DNA of 64,000 nt from Eretmocerus hayati (Eukaryota > Arthropoda > Insecta > Hymenoptera > Aphelinidae). The translations under genes were made by a program, and so were the position numbers. The notes beneath the pieces were generated by a model. It was not told where the DNA came from and searched no databases. It worked only from the letters and a program-made list of their open reading frames with translations. The stretch covers positions 86,666,748 through 86,730,747 of the forward strand of contig CM056742.1 in the NCBI GenBank assembly GCA_029851415.1, written 5' to 3'. This document shows positions 24,514-36,439 of this stretch, piece after piece (within the stretch, counting starts at the first letter, position 1; every line of letters starts with the position of its first letter).

Positions 24514-25194
24514 ATGACACGCATAGACTCACAGAGTGCATCATCCCCACAACGGGTCATTGAAAGTATAGCTGTCATTAGCAGTAGTACACCAGTAAAG
24601 GAGCAGCCTCATCCAGAAGAAGACAACCTCGATTCAAATGTTTGCAATTACCCCATCACACAAACTATCGAATTGAACATGTCAGTGTAAAAGTAGTCGA
24701 TGCCTGTTCTTCCCTAACCATGGGATGATTATTTATATATCATCATACGGGAAAGAATATTTTTTGGTTTTACAAACTTGATAATTCACATTTGTACATG
24801 AATGTAGGACCAGAAAGTGGTTAGCAAGTATTTGGAACATGCCAACTTGCACCCACAGAATCGAAGGAGAAAGTCGAATATGGTTTGACGGGAATGATGT
24901 CACTCGCGAAGTGAAGGCAAGGGTATATAGAGGTAAGTCTGTGTACATTCATGAAATCCGTACCTCCACTTCAGATAGAAATCCTTATGGTCAGATTGAT
25001 TTCGTTCTTACCGCAAGATGCGACAAATGTGAGATGAAAATCTTCAAGATGAGCAAACGCTCCATCTGAAGCGGGATTTGATCCCACAGCAAGCATCATT
25101 CGTAGCTGAACTGCAGAACTCTCAGGCTCACCGATGCATCTTTATGGTTATAATAGGTGAGATTATACTCCTTTTGCAAGAGATAGGAAAATAA
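24514..25194 (+). CDS. Putative three-exon gene of unknown function (152 aa model)
   Basis: Model: exons 24514-24686, 24808-24932 and 25034-25194. Introns of 121 and 101 nt have GT-AG ends. The phases fit (2 then 1), and the joined frame runs from ATG to TAA without a stop. Exon 1 follows a strong acceptor (TTGTTTCCGTATTTTCTCAG), and the second donor is AGAG/GTAAGT. Exon 1 is Ser/Thr-rich and acidic (TPVKEQPHPEEDNLDSN). Exon 2 has CTHRIEGESRIWFDGNDV. Exon 3 has DENLQDEQTLHLKRDLIPQQ followed by a hydrophobic tail. No family is recognised. Upstream, 24270-24303 (MAQYVVIEGDT, then GTAGGT) also looks like an exon but does not join in frame. Exon 2 also stays open through its donor to 25069, so an unspliced form is possible. 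It lies between the two inverted repeats at 23.55 and 28.8 kb. Confidence 0.4.
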
Positions 25195-25199
25195 TTCCA

Positions 25200-27980
25200 T
25201 GTACTCTTTAATCATCTGATAAATCCATGATCAAGATTTCCACGATTCGCGAACTCACAAAAATCACAATCATACGAATTTATTCGTAGAGCGGTTGAAT
25301 ATCCAACTTTGAACAGTTCCACATGTGTGAACATAGCTCGTATGCAGCAGAAGATGTGTAAGACGAAATTCGCCTGATTCTTAGACAATGAACCTTTATT
25401 GAAGTCCAATACTCTTGACATCGTCATATTTTCTAACATGGAGAAAAAAGCTGTTTTTTGCATCCGACGCCCACATTTGAACGAATGTAAGATGCAACAG
25501 TAAGACACTACGGCAATCTGAGAGTAAAAATTTTTTTTTTGGTGTCCTCAGTGACTTTGGAGCTCATATCAATAAGAAATTCTGAGAAAATATTCATTAA
25601 TAGTTTTACAAATTTACTGAAAGTTGTTGGAATTTTCGAAAAAATCTCTAGAGGTGAATTTCACCGTTATCTCAAAGCGAAATAGTGCATTTCGATACAA
25701 GGGTGTGAAAACATCCTTCACGTTCGAGTGATAAGGTTCCGGTCCGAGCCCCAGGTGAGGATCGGAATGATCACGATGACGCGAAAAATAGATTCTACAT
25801 TGTAGTATCGGACTATACTTTTTCATGAACTGTGAGTTAGAGTCAGCAAACTGTACGCAAAGTACACTTGTACGCACAGTGTATCAAGAAGTAGCCTTTC
25901 GACCCTCCGAATGAAGTCAAGCACAGGTATGTTCATCAAAAGAGTATGCGTGAACCATTACTTTTCGTATTTAGATGTATCCAGTGCTTTTTTGAGGTTA
26001 TTTCCAACATCTTGGATATTTGAACTGTGAAAATGGCCAATTCACCACCATTACGAGATACAAATGGGAGTATTCTCACAATATATGTGATATGAGCTCT
26101 ACAGTCACTTATAATGAAGAAATCTTCAAAATGTACATACTTCTGTAAACTCTTTTTTCAATTATCAAAATCAGAATCTTCATTGAGAAACTCTTGTTGT
26201 GAACTAAATCATCGAGAAGATATGGTGAAAATGATATGGAAGAAAAATAGACGAAAATGGGACCGCTCATGTCGAGTGACTTGAGATCTTGATTCCGCTG
26301 GAAGCGGGATAATCGAGGATAGAGAGACTCATATCGATAACCAAGTTTCTCCTGCACTGTTGGACACGCGGAATTGTGTTTTTTGGATTCACAAAGTAGT
26401 TCATTCTATTTCCAACTCCCAGATTCGCAAGTGTAATGGGTGTGGCGATTCAATATACTTAAAGAAAACTCATTAATTTCATGAGAGTCGTACGCGATAT
26501 ATTTATCAAAATACCGGAGCAACCAGACAGGGATTTGTCTTGCCAATTGATGGAGCACGCTTGCCCATAGCGAAAGTGATGGCTAAACAATGTCGCCTTT
26601 AATCGAGACCGAAAACATCAATTCTAGGTGAATTCATCCATATACATTAAGGTGGGCCGAAGAATGGAAAATTTTTCAAATCGTTACACTTGAGTTGACA
26701 GTTTTTGACATTTTGCGCGTGCTAAAGAGAAAACTTTTTTGCGGTTTTCTGAATGAGGTTTCCTGATGGATAGAGAGCCCTGAAGATTTCCAAATAAGTA
26801 GGTTTCTTTCTCCTATGTATGACTTTTGTTGATCGTCCTCGTGTTTTTGAATATGGAGGACAAAGTCCTCCAAGATCGATCAGAGCTGAAGTTCACATGT
26901 TTTTTCTTCTTCGTTGAGATATTTTCCAAACTGATCGAATGAAGCGGAGGGTGTCACCGTGATCTTGATCATCGTGCCAACCATCATTTCTTATGTATTT
27001 TCGCACGTACAAACCAAATTCGCGGTCCTCTCCAACGTCAGAAATTAAGGAGAAATTCAGAAGTCAAGAACCCACCCTTTACTACTATAAATATGAATTT
27101 CTGAGCATGAAACTTATCACAATGGCTGGTGGAACATTTCAACCATCAAACAAAATTTGATGTTAATCCGAATATCATCCAGAAGTTCGTGATTTGAGAC
27201 AAAAAGAATGTATGTACAGGTACCCTCAATGATCCATTCGATAATTATGTCATAAGTTTTGCGAAAACACCCATGTGCTTAAAATCAGAAACAGACGAGC
27301 TTAATTTGAGACTCTCTTCGTGGGTGAATTCCTTCCAGAACATGTATAACAACGCAACGTGGATTCGCGAACATTGTGGCCTTCCCCAAGGATCAACCAA
27401 AATAGACTTTGTGGAGTATGATTCCGCGGAATTATGAATCCGCGGAACAGCATTGAATAGCCACCTTTTCTTTCAGCTTCAGCTCCCATTCATTCACTCA
27501 TTTATTCATTCGTTCATTCATTCCAATTCGATGCCATTTCCATTAGAAAATTATCGATCGCGATTCGACCACCCAATTAATCGGCGATGGAAAAACGTAT
27601 GTGGCTCACATCACGGAGGAAAATTGCTTACCCATAGAGTTCAAAAAACTAACTCCTTTGGCCATCCATGACAACCTTAACGCTCCCTTCCTGAAGTGTA
27701 ATCTCTCATTACTTTAGCCTCACAATCTAGGTACGTTATAAAACTATGATCAGTCCTAAAATGCCATTTCTCAAATTGAATACAATCGTTTTAATGAAAG
27801 GACGACTGAATTTTGAAAAGGGTAGAGTGATTGGAGAGTATTCTGATCATATGTAAATTGTTTTTGAGCGTCTATCTCACATATCATCTTCGATTGACTG
27901 TGAATTCATCATATGAATGGATGGCACGTTAGCCAGCTAACTCGTGGTATGCATGGCTAATTTGTATTGTAACAACCTTC
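25200..27980. other. No supported gene; small microsatellite
   Basis: There are short frames only. One at 25212-25508 (minus) has no motif; on the plus strand around 25290-25372 a codon-like run (PTLNSSTCVNIARMQQKMC) could be another exon. A TTCA-type tetranucleotide tract lies at 27488-27521. An isolated element-like end, AAGGTGGGCCGAAGAATGG, lies at 26650; I find no matching second end. Confidence 0.4.
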
Positions 27981-27984
27981 CAAA

Positions 27985-28808
27985 TATGCCAGCCATTTCA
28001 GCACTTCACTGATTCCCTGCGTACGTTGGTGTCATCACATATTCACTACGTGATGAATACGTAGCAGGACACAACGTCATTCAAGGTACGTTGAATCGGA
28101 CCAGCTGCGCTCACGGAATCCGTCACCTACTCGTCCCGTACCTGTTACGTGCTGGCAACTACTGCCTGATGGTACCCCATGACCCGCTCTCAGAGCCCGT
28201 CACGTACTCGTGACGTACTTGGCTCATACACGCATTTACTGTCACGCGGCTCACTGACCAGGAGAGTGTTTCAGATCCGGATCACGGATTTGGCTAAAAC
28301 TCTGGGAATAGTCTCCTTTTAGCACCAAAAGATGAAATCCAAAATTATAGACCCTAACGCTCAAGCGTTTTTGAGCTACAGCCAATAACATTAGCATTGC
28401 CCATATAGGCCAATGTCAAAAATCATACATATAGGTATACCTGCAATGCTAATGTCCTCAGCTGTAGCTCGGAAACGCTCGGGCGTTAAGGTCTATAATT
28501 TTGGGTTTCATCTTTTGGTGCTAAAAGGAGACTATTTCCAAAGTTTCAGCCAAATCCGTGACCCGGATCTGAAACACTCTCCTGGGGAGCGAGGGCTCCA
28601 GAATCCGTCACGTACTTGTTCAGTACCCGTCACATACTGGCAACTACCGTTGCGTGCCTTTGAAGCGCCTCTCCAAAATCCATCACATACTCATTCCGTA
28701 TTGTGTAGGTAGCAGCAATTACTACTGCGAGTATTGACAGGTATGAGTCAGTACGTGCAGCTATAAGCCAAGTAGCTACAGTATGGAATATTCGCTATTT
28801 CCCCCTTG
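27985..28808. repeat. Right arm of the ~500 bp inverted repeat pair
   Basis: This is the reverse complement of 23553-24053, interrupted by a MITE at 28258-28585. Without the MITE it is ~500 bp, the same length as the left arm. Confidence 0.8.
28258..28585. mobile_element. Palindromic MITE nested in the right arm
   Basis: The ends are CCAGGAGAGTGTTTCAGATC and its inverse complement. Inverted pairing runs through nearly all of its 328 bp: CTCCTTTTAGCACCAAAAGA with its complement, then ATTAGCATTGC with GCAATGCTAAT near the centre. The uninterrupted left arm (CTCGCTGAGCGAGG on the matching strand) shows the empty site and suggests a 2 bp GA duplication. A related copy is at 42550-42826. Confidence 0.85.
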
Positions 28809-28809
28809 C

Positions 28810-29787
28810 ATGGTATAGTGAACCATTCATTGAAATCATGAGTTCCATACATGGAAATCATTTGGCCTTGAATTTTCTGTGACATGGACCTTGAAGTATT
28901 TTGAAAAGATATCGAGATATGCTACTACCGCCCAACTGATGTTATAGGAGAATAGTAACTTATTCTGAAAAATATGTACTCTGAAATGTACGCAGAATTG
29001 TGATGAAGATCTCGATCTTCATTGTTAAAAAATCACACATCAGAGACTTGGAGTGATAGTGAACAATCTTTCAATTCAATTTCTATTTCGATTTCTGTAT
29101 CAAACTATTGATTCCAGCTTATATAACTTCACTTTGAAGTAAAAATTTCTTCGATTGAAAGCTTTAGACTGATTCAATTTCGGAAAAAATCACATCCATA
29201 CTGATTTCTTCAATTTTGGAAGAATCAGGGTTGAGGGGAGATCTTAATATCAATACATTTGCATCAGTTGAAATTCATCAAATCTTTATCTGCCGTCTTA
29301 CTATGAAGAAAATACTTATAACTATATCTTTACATAAGGTATCTCTTTGGGGATTGTGGGACCAATGAGAAATTATATTTGAATTTTGAAGCTCATCTCA
29401 AACTAAGTGTACACTTCATCCTTATCTTACAGAATATTTACAAAATTACAGTATCAAAAATAATCTTCAGTCGCAAATTCATTTGCAGAGGCCCGAGGCC
29501 CGTTGTCTAGTTTTTCTTGATAATTGCACTATGTATAGGTAAGCACCGGAGGTCTCATCTAGTCTACTATTTCGTGTAAAAAATTCTGCTATTTCATGTT
29601 GGGGAATCATATTTCACATATACAACTAAATGCAAACGCCAACTTCCAAGATTTTCTGAGCGCAAAGATCGTGGTTTAAGATTGAGGTCATTTTGCTTTC
29701 TCAAAGAGAAAGGGTTGTATCCGTGACAAGACATTTTTGCTCAATTTTTTCACTCAAATTGATTTTTCATTCAAAAAATCTTCACTC
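28810..29787. other. No supported gene
   Basis: AT-rich DNA with no ORF, RNA gene or repeat that I can identify. Confidence 0.5.
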
Positions 29788-32700
29788 ATAGCGAATCGGC
29801 TTCGTACATTTTGTTCCTCTCGCCGATATCTATCTATTGTAAGTCACGGTTTTTCCTCCAGGCGCCTCCCTGGTCCTCCACGAATTTAACTTTCTCTGTC
29901 GTTGTCTGTGTCCGTCTGTATGTGTGTCTGTGCAACTTCATTTTTCGTCCCCGGTTTCTCCTCAGCCTTTCGACCGATCTTCCCCAAATTTATGTGAGTG
30001 GTAGAGCACCATGTAAAGATGTGCTGAAAGGATTTATAGCCCAATCTATTGAACAGTTCTCGATTTATGAGTATCCGAAAATAAAAATGTTAAAATTTTC
30101 CAAAAATCGATTATTTTATATTCAAATATCTTTTCTCAAAATCAACAAATCAAATTTTGGGTCACTTAAACAACCATTTTTTCATCATTTTCCGTCAATT
30201 GGTTAATGTGGAATTTTTATTCATATCTATCTCTACCAATTAAATCATGAACCTTCTATCAATGAAAAAAAAATCATGTACATTTCTTTTCCCATACAGT
30301 TTAACGTAATTCCGTATCAATCAATCGATCAAGGATGGCCAGATCAACATTTTATTAGGTCACCTCAACTTCCCTTATAAAGTTTTTCTAGACATAAATT
30401 CTAAAAACTCCTAATAATTTCTTGAAAATTTTAACATTTTCATTTCCCGATACTCGTTAATCGAGAACTGTTTAATAGATTGGGCTATAAATCATTTCAG
30501 CACATCTTCACATGGTGCTCTACCACTCACATAAATTTGAGAAAGATCGGTCGAAACGCTGAGGAGAAACCGTTGACGAAAAATGAAGTTGCACAGACAC
30601 ACACACACACACACACACACAGACGGACACAGACAACGACAGAGAAAGTTAAATTCGTGGAGGACCAGGGATAAGACTGGAGGAAAAACCGTGACTTACA
30701 ATAGATAGATATCGGCGAGGGGAACAAAATGTACGAAGCCCATTCTCTATCCTTCAAGATTTTTAGAATAAACAAGTCATCTCAATTGTAAAATATGTTC
30801 GAAATCTGTTGTCATGGAATAAATTCTATTATTTTTCGTCTACGGTTTCTCCTCAGCCTTTCGACCGATCTTTCCCAAATTTATGTGAGTGGTAGAGCAC
30901 CATGTAAAGATGAGCTGAAAGGATTTATAGCCCAATCTATTAAACAGTTCTCGATTAATGAGTATCCGAAAATAAAAATGTCAAAATTTTCCCAAAATCG
31001 ATTATTTTATATTCAAATATATTTTCTCAAAATCAACAAATCAAATTTTGGTTCACTTAAACAACCATTCTTTCATCATTTTCCGTCAATTGGTTAATGT
31101 GGAATTTTCATTCATATCTATCTCTACCAATTAAATCATGAATCTTCTATCAATGAAAAAAAATCATGTACATTTCTTTTCCCATACAGTTTAACGTAAT
31201 TCCGTATCAATCAATCGATCAAGGATGGCCAGATTAACATTTTATTAGGTCACCTCAACTTCCCTTATCAAGTTTTCCTAGACATAAATTCTAAAAACTC
31301 CTAATAATTTCTTGAAAATTTTAACATTTTTATTTTCCGATACTCATTGATCGAGAACTGTTCAATAGATTGGGCTTTAAATCCTTTCAGCGCATCTTCA
31401 CATGGTGCTCTACCACTCACATGAATTTGAGGAAGATCGGTCGAAACGCTGAGGAGAAACCGTTGACGAAAAATGAAGTTGCACAGACACACACACAGAC
31501 GGACACAGACAACGACAGAGAAAGTTAAATTCGTGGAGGACCAGGAATAAGACTGGAGGAAAAACCGTGACTTACAATAGATAGATATCGGCGAGAGGAA
31601 CAAAATGTACGAAGCCGATTCTCTATCCTTCAAGATTTTTAGAATAAACAAGTCATCTCAATTGTAAAATATGTTCGAAATCTGAAATAAATGAAATAAA
31701 TTCTATTATTTTTCGTCCCCGGTTTCTCCTCAGCCTTTCGACCGATCTTTCCCAAATTTATGTGAGTGGTAGAGCACCATGTAAAGATGTGCTGAAAGGA
31801 TTTATAGCCCAATCTATCAAACAGTTCTCGATTAATGAGTATCGGAAAATAAAAATGTTAGAATTTTCAAGAAATTATTACGAGTTTTTAGAATTTATGT
31901 CTAGAAAAACTTTATAAGGGAAGTTGAGGTGACCTAATAAAATGTTAATCTGGCCATCCTTGATCGATTGGTTAATACGGAATTACGTTAAACTGTATGG
32001 GAAAAGAAATGTACATGATTTTTTTTCATTGATAGAAGGTTCATGATTTAATTGGTAGAGATAGATATGAATAAAAATTCCACATTAACCAATTGACGGA
32101 AAATGATGAAAAAATGGTTGTTTAAGTGACCCAAAATTTGATTTGTTGATTTTGAGAAAAGATATTTGAATATAAAATAATCGATTTTTGGAAAATTTCA
32201 ACATTTTTATTTTCGGATACTCATAAATCGAGAACTGTTCAATAGATTGGGCTTTAAATCCTTTCAGCGCATCTTCACATGGTGCTCTACCACTCACATG
32301 AATTTGAGAAAGATCGGTCGAAACGCTGAGGAGAAACCGTTGACGAAAAATGAAGTTGCACAGACACACACACAGACGGACACAGACAACGACAGAGAAA
32401 GTTAAATTCGTGGAGGACCAGGAATAAGACTGGAGGAAAAACCGTGACTTACAATAGATAGATATCGGCGAGAGGAACAAAATGTACGAAGCCGATTCTC
32501 TATCCTTCAAGATTTTTAGAATAAACAAGTCATCTCAATTGTAAAATATGTTCGAAATCTGAAATAAATGAAATAAATTCTATTATTTTTCGTCCCCGGT
32601 TTCTCCTCAGCCTTTCGACCGATCTTTCCCAAATTTATGTGAGTGGTAGAGCACCATGTAAAGATGTGCTGAAAGGATTTATAGCCCAATCTATCAAACA

Positions 32701-33125
32701 GTTCTCGATTAATGAGTATCGGAAAATAAAAATGTTAGAATTTTCAAGAAATTATTACGAGTTTTTAGAATTTATGTCTAGAAAAACTTTATAAGGGAAG
32801 TTGAGGTGATCTAATAAAATGTTAATCTGGCCATCCTTGATCGATTGGTTGATACGGAATTACGTTAAACTGTATGGGAAAAGAAATGTACATGATTTTT
32901 TTTTCATTGATACAAGATTCATGATTTAATTGGTAGAGATAGATATGAATGAAAATTCCACATTAACCAATTGACGGAAAATGATGAAGAAATGGTTGTT
33001 TAAGTGACCCAAAATTTGATTTGTTGATTTTGAGAAAAGATATTTGAATATAAAATAATCGATTTTTGGAAAATTTCGACATTTTTATTCTCGGATACTG
33101 ATTAATCGAGAACTGTTTAATAGAC
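29788..33125. repeat. Tandem array of ~880 bp hairpin units with an inverted inner segment
   Basis: Four units each consist of a forward head, an inner segment of ~340 bp and a reverse-complement head. Heads carry GGTTTCTCCTCAGC, CGACCGATCTT-CCCAAATTT, GTGGTAGAGCACCATGTAAAG and, in longer versions, a CA/TG microsatellite (30596-30622). Partial forward heads begin near 30820, 31692 and 32575, a period of about 870-885 bp. The inner segment faces forward at 30090-30430 and 30985-31325 but is reversed at 31860-32205 and 32740-33085. Short frames in the heads (to 147 codons) are repeat-derived and unlikely to be translated. Confidence 0.9.
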
Positions 33126-33665
33126 TGCAAATGCTATAATTTTGTGTTTGAAAAAAGATCCAGGATGTGCTAGGTACAATAGGAATCCTGAATTGATGAG
33201 AAATCATTTATGGAAGACGATAAAAAATGGTATAATAGAAGAATATCCATGAAGAGTAAGAGTTTGTGTATAAGTACTATGATTGATCGATTATGAAAGT
33301 AAGATGAGAGAATTTGTAATTTTTGACGAAATGTGATGGAAGAAATTAGAACGGAAATAAAGGAATACGTTGATGATAATTGTGATCAATCATTTTTTAC
33401 GTTTGTAAAACAAAGATGAATGGGAATAGATATTATTTATTCGAAATAGAGTATTATTGCGATGAAAATTAATATGATAGATATGTGAGTAATGATTGTG
33501 GAATATGAATAAGTTACGAATGAAAAATTGGAAATGAATCGGTAAAAGAATTGAATTGATTGGACTATTGATAAGAAGATTTAGATTGGTATTGGAAATG
33601 TAAAAGGTATGCATAAAATTTGTGGAAACGATTGGTGATTTTGATAAGTAATTTCGGAATTATAA
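33126..33665 (+). other. C-depleted, strand-skewed AT-rich block
   Basis: I counted 42 G and 5 C in 33421-33600. The G-over-C bias continues through most of 33130-33660. The block carries many GAAAT/GATTG/TTGAT words and no ORF on the G-rich strand. It could be a decayed simple repeat or a long-transcribed strand with asymmetric mutation. Confidence 0.7.
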
Positions 33666-33759
33666 TTTTTTGGTCTAAAAAGCTAAGCACATTTCGACGT
33701 GAGAAAGCATTCTGCTAATATCATTTAGCAGCGTATTTTTCAGTCCAAGTGTTCGTCAA

Positions 33760-35380
33760 TCACCTACATAGAGCTGTGTAGTGCCCAATTTTGATACCTG
33801 GAGGAGGTGGATAGTAATTGACAGCACCCGCAAGTACGAATTTTTTTCCGAATACAGTCAGTTTTACTGGGACTTTTGACAAATCAGATGGAAAATTTCC
33901 ACCATTCACATTTTGCTCTATACTATGAAGGGTTTTTACATGAGCACTCTCTGTGTCGAGAACAAGATATGAACCAAGCTGATGGGTATGGGTACTAAGT
34001 GAGTCCTGACAAACAGCACGAGCAGGGCACCTTTTGAACTGTGAACGAAACTGCTCATTCAAAAACAATTCTAAGCCTATGTAGTATGTACTGACTCCAC
34101 ACCATGTCCATGGGCACATCAACTATTCGCTGTTGATCTGCACAAATAACTTCACAGCTTTCACAACTGTATTGATTCATTGGAGAGGCATAGTTTTGCA
34201 CGAGACTCTTGAAAATTCGAACAACATTACCTGCACAGTCTATTTGATGGTTATTTAGCAATGGAAACATTCGTTTCAATGTATGAAATCTGCTTTTATA
34301 GAATTGAGCTGTACAGCCACTAATCGAATGATTCTTCACGAGGGGAGCGTAACAGAAATTTTTTGCTAGTGATTTACTTACGCTGGTCTCAATAGAAGCA
34401 AGAGAATCTGGCACGCTAGTAGTTGCTTGATTCAAAATTTCTGTTTATGAATCGAACGGGCATGTATGATCAGTTTAAATCTCTCGTTCTCTACAGAAAT
34501 CTCGGCACAATTCCAGCCGTTTTTGATGTTATATGCAGCTTTGCCTGTGAGTTTTCTTTTGTCCCTCCGAAGGAGCAACATATCTGAATCTCCAAGGGGT
34601 CTGAGGTAATATCCTCTCTGTTTTGGTTTACTCAATTTTTTCCGTTTTTCAATATTTTCTTCATTGGAACCCCTGGAAATTGACTCTACTGGGATATCAA
34701 CATGGTCTGGGATCAAGTTACAAACTTGGTTTGGGACCGCGGGGTTCAAGGTAGAGCACAAAATTTCATTAACATCGAAATTTGAGCTATTTGAAGCACT
34801 GAAAGAGTCATCTCTATGGAATACAGTAGAGCTCGAACCTACAACAGGATCTACTTCTTGAACAATCTGATCACTCAACACATCTGATTCTACATCATCA
34901 AGAATAACATGAACTAAGGGTGAATTATGACTAGGAGGATGTACTTGTCTCACACAAATGGTCTTCGGCGAAGAGCACAAAATCGAACTTTTCTTCGAGT
35001 TTAGGCTACAGAGAATCCTATAAGACTCATTAAGTGCAAGAATTCTCGAATTAGTTTGAAGGAATCCTTCATCACATTCTGAAATCGAATCTGTCGTCAT
35101 ATCATCTTGATTAATCTGATTTCTCCACCGGTCTACAATACGTAACAAATCTTCACGATGATCTTCATTCGTTCAATCCTCTTCATTGATTTGATTCTTG
35201 GCAAACATGACATTATGCATAAAGCTACGACCTCGAATTATTCCTGCATCAATGAAATTACTGAGTAGAACAAAAAATGCACCCACACGACAAGAATTCC
35301 CATTTTTCAATGTTCTACGTTTGACTTTGGCGATGAATCCTTCTACATGAGCTGATGAAGAGGAGTTGACTTTATTGCCC
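33760..35380 (-). pseudogene. Decayed transposon protein with ubiquitin-hydrolase-like C-terminus
   Basis: Three overlapping minus-strand frames (34432-35148, 34055-34435, 33760-34122) read as one protein broken by frameshifts. The N-terminal part, upstream of a stop at about 35175, has NSSSSAHVEGFIAKVKRRTL, resembling the block before the C-terminus of some insect transposase-like proteins. The middle is Ser/Asp-rich with a basic stretch (EKRKKLSKPKQRG). Later come CESCEVICADQQRIV (a CxxC pair) and, at the end, a Gly-rich block closing in IGHYTALCR. This matches the GHYxAxCR histidine box of C19 ubiquitin hydrolases. Near 35380 a pyrimidine-rich tract ending in TCGATAG precedes the coding sequence and looks like a splice acceptor. 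The protease role is inferred; I see no catalytic Cys box. Confidence 0.5.
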
Positions 35381-35479
35381 TATCGAAAAAAATCATGTAA
35401 TGCGCTTGACATAAAATCGTGATCTCACGTTTTCTAAAAATCATGAGTAATAAACTTGTCAATTCCTGACATGAATCAG

Positions 35480-35775
35480 GAGGAGTAACATGACATCATG
35501 AAACCTTGTCATGAACATTTGTCATGAAGTTTTCTCATGAATTCTCGTCCCGATTTTCCGGATTCTCCGCGGCCTGGATCATGTCATGAGCAGTTGTCAT
35601 AGGACTTCGTCTTGACTTTTGTCATAAATTTACACATTTTTTACATGCTTTGAGGCATGTCATGGGACCTTAACACGAACTTTTGTCATGAATTGAACAG
35701 TTTTTCACATACTTTGAGGCATGTCATGTGACCTTGTCATGATCCTTTGTCATGAATTCACAAATTTTTCAAAAG
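35480..35775 (+). repeat. CATGTCATG minisatellite
   Basis: About three to four degenerate units of 55-75 bp are present, each with CATGTCATG-GACCTTGTCATGA, CTTTTGTCATGAATT and TTTTTCACATACTTTGAGG. The last unit runs directly into the left end of the giant palindrome. Confidence 0.75.
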
Positions 35776-36439
35776 GGACTAAGCGGGTAAGCTTGGTGAA
35801 TCGGCCCTTGTCAGATATGGCCCCGGAAGCAATTCCCCCCAGTTTCGAACCCCAAACTATGAGGTACGCAATAGTTTTTAGGTCCCGGAGTCGCCCCTAT
35901 GTTTTGGAGCAGCCTGGAAACCCTCTGAAAAACGCTCAAAATCGATGTTCCTTGTATTGAACTAAGACGTACGAAGACGAACTTAAGACGTTAGTGAACC
36001 ATCTCATCGTATTTGTCGGCTCATTTTACGCCGGGAACCACTTTGAAATATATCATTTTTTGTGGTGGGAAGTGATCAAAAACGTCAAAAATCAATTTCA
36101 AAGCAAATTTTTTTTCATAAACTAGCCTCTCCTGCGCGTGCGCGTTAATCTACGCTCCTGAAAGTATCTTCAATCGATAGCTGGTGTAATTTCCTCCAAA
36201 ATGACCCCTCGTAAAAGTCGATTTGATGCAATTACAGCTGAAATATGACTGGTGCAGAGAATGGAAAAACCTAAGGTATCAAATCCGTCAATCCGTGCTT
36301 CCTTCGATGGCCTTAAAATATGCGAATTTTGAATTGGGCCCTTTCTAACATGCGAAGATGTGTTTTTGATGTATTTTTTGACGTAGAAACCGAATACGCG
36401 GTCAGTTTTGTCTCAAACCTTCAGGATTTCTCACCAGAC

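Noticed and set aside
24839..25069. Viral-type DNA-binding domain suggested by WFDGNDV in exon 2
   Set aside because: Only a short resemblance. The following residues do not continue any such domain.
32085..32528. 147-codon minus-strand ORF
   Set aside because: It spans the repeat heads, including a CA/TG tract. Its copies in the array are cut differently and the frame follows the repeat, with no protein motif.
29788..33125. CRISPR-like array
   Set aside because: Units are ~880 bp with inverted heads, not short direct repeats with unique spacers, and the DNA is eukaryotic.
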